Positions 1-5,275 of a DNA stretch of 5,275 nucleotides are shown here, in pieces (position 1 is the stretch's first letter; each line of letters starts with the position of its first letter). Both the position numbers and the translations under genes were made by a program. Source of the DNA: an uncultured Blautia sp. (GTDB taxonomy: Bacteria > Bacillota > Clostridia > Lachnospirales > Lachnospiraceae); assembly GCA_934394595.1 (NCBI GenBank), contig CAKRRX010000166.1:1-5275 (forward strand), written 5' to 3'. Under the pieces are notes generated by a model. It made no database searches. It was not told where the DNA came from and saw only the letters and a list, made by a program, of their open reading frames with translations.

Positions 1-101
1 CTGCAAAAAGCCTTATTCTATCTGCAACAATACACGGTGGAAGTTACTTTTTCATTCAACCAAGAATTTGTGAACCTTTGTGATTTTTTGTACTATATTT
101 C
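1..101. other. Downstream tail with no recognised gene or terminator
   Basis: AT-rich stretch after the TAA (104-102) of the SBP-type kinase. I see no stable GC-rich hairpin followed by a T run on the minus strand, so no intrinsic terminator can be called. On the plus strand all three frames are open from the window edge for 24 to 55 codons. A convergent gene ending here is therefore possible but has no recognisable protein signature. Confidence 0.4.
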
Positions 102-2948
102 TTATTTCCTTATGATTTCCGCTAATGTCAACAACAATTCATCGACTTGGATCGGCTTTGCCATATGACCATTCATTCCGGCTGCAATGGCATTTCTTTT
201 ATCTTCTTCAAATGCGTTGGCGGTCATTGCAATAATTGGAATATTAGCCTTTTCTTTATCAGCGAACTGACGGATCAGTTTTGTTGCCTGATATCCATCC
301 ATATTCGGCATCTGTATATCCATAAGAATCAAATCATACGTCCCTGCGGGCATCCGATCGATCTGATCCACACACTTTACACCATCTGCAGCCAGGTCAA
401 TCCGCAGCCCTTCATTCTCCAAAATAGTTGTTGTAATCTCTGCGTTCAGATCATTATCCTCTGCAAGCAAAATTCGTTTCCCTTTTAACACTTTTTTCGA
501 TACAACTTGTTTTGGACCTGTTATTTTCTCATAGTAGCTATCATCTGCAAGTCTGTGTTGAAGTATCACAGTGAAACAACTTCCCTTTCCAAGTTCACTA
601 TTCACTTCAATCGTCCCACCCATCATATCAACCAGTCTCTTCACGATAGACATACCAAGTCCTGTCCCACCGATCTTTCCAATTGTGGTGTTGCGTTCAC
701 GACTAAATGAATCAAACATGATCGGGATATAATCTTTGCTCATGCCAATTCCTGTGTCAGCCACTTCTGTTTTTATCTTTACATGCCCCTCTTTATCTCC
801 CGGAAGCTCCTGTACTTTAATTGTCACAGTTCCACCATCCGGAGTATATTTGAGTGCATTGCTTACAAGATTGAGCAAAATCTCTCTGACTTTTGTTCCA
901 TCACACACAACGTTCTTATGTGTCACGTACATTTCGCTTTTAATCTGTATATTTTTTTCTTTTGCAACAGATGCAAACACTCCATCAATTTCTTCCAGTA
1001 TATCTCCCATTCTTTCAACATTCTCATCGATTTCCATCTTGCCACTCTCAATGCGGGCCATATCAAGAACATTGTTGATAATGGATAACAAAAGCTTTCC
1101 TGACTGTTCTATTTTCTTTTGGTAATCAAGCAGCTTCGAATCTGTCAGCTCCTCTTTCATCAACTGATTATATCCCAGAATAACATTCATTGGTGTACGA
1201 ATATCATGAGACATATTATTCAGGAAATTGGTCTTAGCAAGACTGGCATCCTCTGCTTTTTGCAAAGCAATTTCCAACTTGTCATTGAGCTTTTGTGTAT
1301 CATTTGCTGCAAGCTTTGCGACAGCTTCTGCTTTCCTTGCTTTCCTTAAAAGCAAGAGGATAATACCAATGATGCCAAGTGCAAAAAATCCTGCCGTGAC
1401 AAAAAAAGCAAGCATATTATCTTTTACAAAATCATAAAATGTTACCTTATCTGCAGTACTGTCATAGATAGCAAGTGCACTTGTGAGCATATCAGATGGC
1501 ATAGCCTTCAACGTTTTATTCAGTACTGACAAAAGAGTCGCCTCGCCACCTCTTACTGCAAAGCATGCCTCCATTGTTTTTGTAAGTGGAACACTCTTGA
1601 AATTTTGACTGTTATCATATATCAGCGCCTGACTTGCTCCCATGAGGAAACAGTCTGCCTTTTCGTTCATGACCATATCTGCTGCTTCATCAAGCGAATC
1701 ACAATCTACAAGCTTCCATTGGGGATAACTGAATGCAATATGCTGTTTTAAGGCTTCTTTTTCCTTTGGAACAGCTACTGTATACACCTTATTCTCATCA
1801 AAATTTTTCTCATCCGTTACCGCCATCAGACTGTAGGTCCAGGCTGTGTTTGTAAGTGCATATCCTTTTTCTTCTGCAAAATCAGGATTTCTGCTGGCAT
1901 AAAAAATCATGTCAATCTCACGATTCTGTAGTGCCTGAAGCATTTCGTCATAACCATCATATGCCTGCATATTAAATTCCAGTGTATGATTTCCCAGACA
2001 GTCTTTGGCATAGGAGACATATTCTGATAGCATACCGGTAAGTTTTCCAGTCTCTTCGTCCATGGAAAACACTGCCGGATCATTGTTAAAAAAACCTACT
2101 TTAATGCCACCATGTTCTTCCAGCCATGCCTTTTCCGCACCTGTAAGACTCTGATTATAATCAAGGGTAAAATACTTCTTATACAGATCTGCTTGAAAAA
2201 AAGGACTGTCTTGTTCCAGCTGACGCATAGCCCAGTCCAGCTCCGCCTTGATATCACTGCGTTCTTTGTTTATTGCAAAATATATGCCTGATTTACCAAT
2301 AGTGGTTACAGATGATATTCCCTGTTCAGACCAGATGGATTCTTCCAGAGATACGAAGCAATCAATCTCATGATTCGCTAATTTCTTTTCGACATCATCA
2401 TTATTATACACATTTACATGTTCTGTATGTATGCCATTCTTATTTTCCCATTCTGTCAGCATGATTTCAGGTTCTGTATCCATGAGCACACCTACACGTT
2501 TCCCATCCAGAGACCTGAAATCAGACGTTCCAATATCCGTATCCGATAAATCAGCATAAAGGATATATTTTTCCTCCCCCATCGGTTCATCCGAAAAAAG
2601 CATCTTTTGTGCACGTTCATCGGTGTAAGAGATATCACCCATGATATCAATCTCACCATTTTCAAGCTTATCAAAACAGTTGGACCAGTCACATTTCACA
2701 TACTCAAATTTCCATCCGGTATAACCTGCCAGAGCCTGCATGAGTTCGTATCCATAGCCTCGTCTGACACCGTTTTGATCGACATAATTAAAGGTATCCT
2801 CAAATGAGCCGACACGGATGGTCTGTAACTGTTTTTCATCATTATTCGTTTCCGCAGCCTGGCAATGTACTGACAACATCATCCACATTCCTAAAACTAC
2901 AAATATACCTGCAAATAGTACGGCTGATTTTTTTCTGCTTTCATCCAT
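102..2948 (-). CDS. BvgS-like hybrid sensor histidine kinase with two tandem periplasmic-binding-type sensor domains
   Basis: 948-residue membrane kinase, complete. Residues 8-26 form a hydrophobic signal peptide or anchor, with a plausible cleavage site near the Ala-Ala at 31-32. Two SBP_bac_3-type (Venus-flytrap) domains follow, at about 42-265 and 280-500; the first has typical 'ENGEIDIMG' and 'SYTDERAQ' stretches. A single membrane helix lies at about 511-534, then a helical linker (535-575). The HisKA domain has the phospho-acceptor His581 in MSHDIRTPMN. HATPase_c shows the N-box (Asn693/Asn697), G1 (DTGIG, 731-735) and G2 (GTGLG, 761-765). The C-terminal receiver (about 823-945) has acidic Glu830/Asp831, phospho-acceptor Asp877 in LMDIQMP, Thr909 and Lys931-Pro. 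Signal flow is expected from extracytoplasmic ligand to His581 to Asp877. Unlike BvgS it has no PAS and no HPt domain. The start is ATG at 2948: an in-frame TGA lies only three codons upstream (2960-2958), and the next Met is residue 21. It lies downstream of a second hybrid kinase on the same strand. The ligand is unknown. Confidence 0.96.
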   Translation of the reverse strand: MDESRKKSAVLFAGIFVVLGMWMMLSVHCQAAETNNDEKQLQTIRVGSFEDTFNYVDQNGVRRGYGYELMQALAGYTGWKFEYVKCDWSNCFDKLENGEIDIMGDISYTDERAQKMLFSDEPMGEEKYILYADLSDTDIGTSDFRSLDGKRVGVLMDTEPEIMLTEWENKNGIHTEHVNVYNNDDVEKKLANHEIDCFVSLEESIWSEQGISSVTTIGKSGIYFAINKERSDIKAELDWAMRQLEQDSPFFQADLYKKYFTLDYNQSLTGAEKAWLEEHGGIKVGFFNNDPAVFSMDEETGKLTGMLSEYVSYAKDCLGNHTLEFNMQAYDGYDEMLQALQNREIDMIFYASRNPDFAEEKGYALTNTAWTYSLMAVTDEKNFDENKVYTVAVPKEKEALKQHIAFSYPQWKLVDCDSLDEAADMVMNEKADCFLMGASQALIYDNSQNFKSVPLTKTMEACFAVRGGEATLLSVLNKTLKAMPSDMLTSALAIYDSTADKVTFYDFVKDNMLAFFVTAGFFALGIIGIILLLLRKARKAEAVAKLAANDTQKLNDKLEIALQKAEDASLAKTNFLNNMSHDIRTPMNVILGYNQLMKEELTDSKLLDYQKKIEQSGKLLLSIINNVLDMARIESGKMEIDENVERMGDILEEIDGVFASVAKEKNIQIKSEMYVTHKNVVCDGTKVREILLNLVSNALKYTPDGGTVTIKVQELPGDKEGHVKIKTEVADTGIGMSKDYIPIMFDSFSRERNTTIGKIGGTGLGMSIVKRLVDMMGGTIEVNSELGKGSCFTVILQHRLADDSYYEKITGPKQVVSKKVLKGKRILLAEDNDLNAEITTTILENEGLRIDLAADGVKCVDQIDRMPAGTYDLILMDIQMPNMDGYQATKLIRQFADKEKANIPIIAMTANAFEEDKRNAIAAGMNGHMAKPIQVDELLLTLAEIIRK
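435..465. repeat. 31-bp near-identical direct repeat, copy in the SBP-type kinase receiver
   Basis: Matches 3535-3565 at 30 of 31 positions; the only difference is A at 450 against C at 3550. It encodes the acidic-pocket segment AEDNDLNAEI of the receiver. The mismatch changes Asp to Glu, and the other nine codons are identical at all positions. This most likely reflects paralogy, possibly with gene conversion. Confidence 0.7.
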
Positions 2949-2953
2949 TGTTT

Positions 2954-3151
2954 TTCTTCACCTTTCAAGCCATCCGGATAGCCCTTTCCGTCCCATCTTT
3001 CATGATGCCACCTGCAGATTTCCCATGTGGTATGTACCAGTGGATGATCTTGTGGAAAGTCCATATCCTTAATTATAGCTGCACCAAGCTCACTATGAGT
3101 CTTCATAATCTTGAATTCTTCATCAGTCAGCCTTCCAGGTTTGTTCAGTAT
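2954..3151 (-). pseudogene. Truncated HD-GYP phosphodiesterase domain fragment between the two kinases
   Basis: About 66 codons of clear HD-GYP sequence in a frame used by neither flanking kinase. It starts at ILNKPGRLTDEEF (from 3151), continues through MKTHSELGAAII, and contains the signature HHERWDGKGYPDG (around 3007-2969), ending at GLKGEE (2954). HD-GYP proteins hydrolyse cyclic di-GMP or related dinucleotides with a metal centre. This piece lacks the leading HD motif (usually HDIGKIG) and everything after the GYP loop, including the VADVFDAL region, so it cannot be an active enzyme. Upstream the frame is closed by tandem TAA TAA (3172-3167). Downstream it runs over the start of the next kinase as unrelated residues and stops at 2899-2897. 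The Met at 3106 has no credible Shine-Dalgarno sequence. It is best read as the relic of a phosphodiesterase or HD-GYP response-regulator gene, or as an assembly or recombination junction. Confidence 0.85.
2959..2965 (-). promoter_or_regulatory. Ribosome binding site of the downstream (SBP-type) kinase
   Basis: AAAGGTG lies ten bases before the ATG at 2948 and is a partial match to the Shine-Dalgarno consensus AAGGAGG. It supports that start, together with the in-frame TGA just upstream. The same bases encode Leu-Lys-Gly-Glu of the HD-GYP fragment, so the translation signal of the kinase sits inside the relic. Strength is probably moderate because the central GGAG is GGTG. Confidence 0.6.
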
Positions 3152-5275
3152 TTTCTCCGATTTCCTTTATTATTCAGTGACCAGCGTTTCGGTACCCCCC
3201 CCCCGCCGGATTTTATGCTTCTAATCGTCTTTTCCAGTACCCTCATCTCAACCGGTTTTGAAATATGGGCATTCATACCGGCTGCCAGAGAATGCTGAAT
3301 ATCCTCTGAAAATGCATTCGCAGTCATGGCAATGATTGGGATTGTCTTTGCCAGTTCATGGGAACTTCTGCGGATTGCCCTTGTTGCCTCATATCCATTC
3401 ATGACCGGCATCTGCACATCCATCAGGATCATGTCATATTCCCCTGGAGCAGACTTTTCAAATGCCTTTAAAATCTCTTCGCCATTTTCACAGATGGTAC
3501 ACTCTGCTCCTTCAATCTTTAATAGCTCCGTCAGAATCTCTGCGTTCAGCTCATTATCCTCTGCACACAGGAACTTCATTCCCTGCAGGATATTACCATC
3601 CTGCTCATCTGTTTCTACCTGTGACGCCGGAGAAACAGATCTTTCCTCTGCAATTTTCAGATCTATGAGAACCTCAAAACAGCTTCCCTGTCCCGGTTCA
3701 CTCTCCACATCAATGGTACCGCCCATTGCTTCAACCAGATTTCTGGTGATTGCCATTCCAAGACCGGTTCCCTGTATTTTATTTGTAAGGGAACTTTCCG
3801 CACGGGTAAAGGCATCAAAAATTGTATTTTTGAAATCTGCCGACATTCCCATACCATTATCACTGACTAAAAAGCGGTACTTTGCATAAACAGATGAATT
3901 TGATTCACATTCCTCTGCCAGAAGCTGGATTTCTCCACCTTCCTGTGTATATTTTATTGCATTAGACAGCAGATTACTGAAAATCTGCATCAAATGGTTC
4001 TGATCCCCATGCACCCACTCATGCTGGATATTTTCTTTTGTAATTGTAAAAGTCTGCTTCTTTTCATATATCTGAGAATGAAATATCGTGTCAAGTTCCT
4101 GTATAAAATCCAAAATAGAAAAATCAGAATACCTGAAAACAGTTTTTCCAGCTTCAATCTTACTCATATCCAAGACATCATTAATAATTCCTAACAGATG
4201 CTGTGATGAAGTGTCAATTTTATCCGCATACTCTATTACCTTGCCTTTATCTCCGGCATCATATCTGATCAATGACGTAATACCAATGATTGCATTCATA
4301 GGAGTACGTATATCGTGAGACATATTGGCAAGGAAACTGCTCTTGGATCTGTTTGCTTCCTGTGCCACCTGAAAAGCTTCCTCTGCCGCCTTTTTTGCCT
4401 GACGCAGTTCTGTATTCACTGTTTCCAGCCTCGCATTATTTTCCCGCTCCACACGGATCGCTTCCTGCTGGTTTCTACGCATAACAAGAAAAATCCCCAG
4501 CATAACACAGACAGCTACGATAACCGTAAAGATAACGATAAATATCATAACAAAATTAACAAGTCTTAATGTATTTGTAGCAACATATTCGGCAGGAACC
4601 AGAAAGATAAGTGTCCATTGGGCATTTTCCAGTTTTTTTAATGCGTAAAAATATTCCGTTCCATCCAGAACTGCATTAGAATAACTGTAGCCTTTTTCTT
4701 CCAGTTCCGCCTTTGTTTTCTTAAAAGAAGAATTGTGAAGGTACTTCATATTCTGTAAAACAGAAAAAACATTATGTCCCTTGATCAGTTCCACCTGATT
4801 GCTGTTAAACAATTTAGATCCATTATCATCCAGTACATACACACTGTTGTTTCCATTATAGGCTTCACAGTTAAAATAAGGATTCAGCTGTTCCATGTCC
4901 TGGGCTATTCCAAAATAACGAATTGTAGTTATCTTTTCTCCATTTTGAAGATACATTGGTTCTGACAGACGTTTCAGAAACACCATCTCTGACTGGTTAT
5001 CTGTCATAGAATCAAAAACAAAACTGATCTTTTCAGGACTATCTTCGAAATAATCCAGATCCCGGAAAAGTCCTTTGTATCCCCCTTCCGTATAATAGAT
5101 GCCTTCCGAATCCATTGCCATCAACGTGATCTTATGCTCTGCATATGCTGATAATTCATATTTCTTTTTCATATGTCTGCAAAGTTCATCTGTAGTCCGT
5201 ACGTTTGCATCTCTCAGATAATTACATTCTTCCGTTACCCGGTCCCAGTGGGAATCGATCACATCCTCCAGATTC
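3145..5275 (-). CDS. Hybrid sensor histidine kinase with double-Cache-like sensor, 5'-partial
   Basis: Hybrid kinase cut by the window edge. The frame stays open through four codons (Asn-Leu-Glu-Asp) upstream of the GTG at 5262. That GTG is probably not the start: GGAGG ends only two bases before it, and no N-terminal membrane helix is present. Residues below are numbered from the GTG. Residues 1-230 form an extracytoplasmic sensor resembling dCache: two PAS-like halves, the second with 'VYVLDDNGSKLF' and the typical final 'WTLIFLVPAEYV'. A membrane helix lies at about 233-261, then a charged coiled coil (264-305) in place of HAMP. HisKA has His316 in MSHDIRTPMN. HATPase_c has Asn430/Asn434, DNGMG (468-472) and GTGLG (498-502). 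The receiver (about 562-685) has Glu568/Asp569, Asp615 in LMDVQMP, Thr647 and Lys669-Pro. There is no HPt. After the receiver, the C-terminus runs through a poly-glycine encoded by a ten-base G run into VPKRWSLNNKGNRRKY, a tail that may come from a shifted frame. A membrane-bound phosphorelay sensor; its ligand is unknown. Confidence 0.94.
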   Translation of the reverse strand, partial: NLEDVIDSHWDRVTEECNYLRDANVRTTDELCRHMKKKYELSAYAEHKITLMAMDSEGIYYTEGGYKGLFRDLDYFEDSPEKISFVFDSMTDNQSEMVFLKRLSEPMYLQNGEKITTIRYFGIAQDMEQLNPYFNCEAYNGNNSVYVLDDNGSKLFNSNQVELIKGHNVFSVLQNMKYLHNSSFKKTKAELEEKGYSYSNAVLDGTEYFYALKKLENAQWTLIFLVPAEYVATNTLRLVNFVMIFIVIFTVIVAVCVMLGIFLVMRRNQQEAIRVERENNARLETVNTELRQAKKAAEEAFQVAQEANRSKSSFLANMSHDIRTPMNAIIGITSLIRYDAGDKGKVIEYADKIDTSSQHLLGIINDVLDMSKIEAGKTVFRYSDFSILDFIQELDTIFHSQIYEKKQTFTITKENIQHEWVHGDQNHLMQIFSNLLSNAIKYTQEGGEIQLLAEECESNSSVYAKYRFLVSDNGMGMSADFKNTIFDAFTRAESSLTNKIQGTGLGMAITRNLVEAMGGTIDVESEPGQGSCFEVLIDLKIAEERSVSPASQVETDEQDGNILQGMKFLCAEDNELNAEILTELLKIEGAECTICENGEEILKAFEKSAPGEYDMILMDVQMPVMNGYEATRAIRRSSHELAKTIPIIAMTANAFSEDIQHSLAAGMNAHISKPVEMRVLEKTIRSIKSGGGGVPKRWSLNNKGNRRKY
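3195..3204. repeat. Ten-base homopolymer (C on +, G in the coding strand) near the 3' end of the upstream kinase
   Basis: Ten consecutive C, preceded by GGTA and followed by GCCGG. On the coding strand it encodes Gly687-Gly689 and the first base of Val690, just after the receiver domain. Ten bases give a tail of VPKRWSLNNKGNRRKY with TGA at 3147-3145. By hand translation, nine or twelve give YRNAGH with TGA at 3176-3174. Eight or eleven give TETLVTE with tandem TAA TAA at 3172-3167. The tract is seen directly. Whether its length varies in the cell or is a sequencing miscount cannot be told here. Confidence 0.9.
3535..3565. repeat. 31-bp near-identical direct repeat, copy in the Cache-type kinase receiver
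   Basis: Partner of the copy at 435-465 with one mismatch, in the same orientation and 3.1 kb away. It encodes AEDNELNAEI at the start of the receiver domain. Homologous exchange between the copies would fuse the upstream kinase to the receiver end of the downstream one and delete the DNA between; this is an inference. Confidence 0.7.

Noticed and set aside
67..87. Short direct repeat TTTGTGA...TTTGTGA after the SBP-type kinase stop.
   Set aside because: Seven-base repeats are expected by chance in AT-rich DNA, and there is no palindrome or hairpin that would make it an operator or terminator.
1..168. Plus-strand open frame from the window edge to TGA at 166-168 as the 3' end of a convergent gene.
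   Set aside because: The translation has no recognisable motif, about 65 bases overlap the kinase antisense, and the other two plus frames are also open here, so it may be chance.
736..1437. Plus-strand open frames of roughly 70-130 codons antisense to the kinase domains, and similar ones at 2804-3298 and 3326-3889.
   Set aside because: They mirror the codon structure of the minus-strand kinases, have no ribosome binding sites or family motifs, and are best explained as antisense shadows.
3072..3077. Perfect TATAAT on the minus strand, about 125 bases upstream of the SBP-type kinase start.
   Set aside because: It falls within HD-GYP codons (Ala-Ile-Ile), has no recognisable -35 hexamer at 16-18 bases and no extended -10 TG, so it may be chance in AT-rich DNA. 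It could still act as a promoter; 5'-end mapping would decide.
3104..3106. ATG of a 69-codon reading frame as a real small HD-GYP protein.
   Set aside because: There is no Shine-Dalgarno sequence, the HD-GYP similarity extends upstream of this Met, the C-terminal 18 residues are just the next kinase read out of frame, and essential parts of the domain are missing.
5260..5262. GTG as the true start of the upstream kinase.
   Set aside because: The frame stays open to the window edge, the GGAGG is only two bases away, and a start here would leave a Cache-type sensor without its first membrane helix.

Overview
The window looks like chromosomal DNA of a low-to-moderate GC anaerobic Bacillota, most likely a gut Clostridia/Lachnospiraceae-type genome. 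This is inferred from the A/T-leaning codon use and from the style of the kinases: hybrid histidine kinases with 'MSHDIRTPMN' H-boxes, 'DIQMP/DVQMP' receiver sites and no HAMP or HPt domains. No species marker is present, so the assignment is soft.

Everything recognisable is on the minus strand. Reading in the direction of transcription (right to left): (1) 5275-3145 is a large hybrid sensor histidine kinase, 5'-truncated by the window edge, with an extracytoplasmic double-Cache-like sensor, one visible membrane helix, a signalling coiled coil, HisKA, HATPase_c and a C-terminal receiver. (2) The roughly 200-bp gap between the two kinases is filled almost exactly by a fragment of an HD-GYP phosphodiesterase domain in its own third reading frame, truncated at both ends. 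(3) 2948-102 is a complete BvgS-like hybrid kinase with a signal peptide, two tandem periplasmic-binding-protein-type (SBP_bac_3) sensor domains, a membrane helix, HisKA, HATPase_c and a receiver. (4) 101-1 is a short tail with no recognisable gene or terminator.

The two kinases are paralogous in their cytoplasmic halves and read the same way, so they probably form or once formed one signalling cluster. Both keep all key phosphorelay residues (His, N-box, G-boxes, receiver Asp). Neither has an HPt domain, and no DNA-binding response regulator is in view, so the output must lie outside the window. The HD-GYP remnant suggests that a cyclic-dinucleotide phosphodiesterase gene once sat between them and was deleted.

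Points most worth a second look: the HD-GYP relic, whose codons now supply the ribosome binding site of the downstream kinase; a run of ten C (ten G in the coding strand) near the 3' end of the upstream kinase, whose length decides which of three C-termini is made; and a 31-bp near-identical repeat in the two receiver domains. I did not find a clearly new biological system; the relic between the kinases is the main anomaly.
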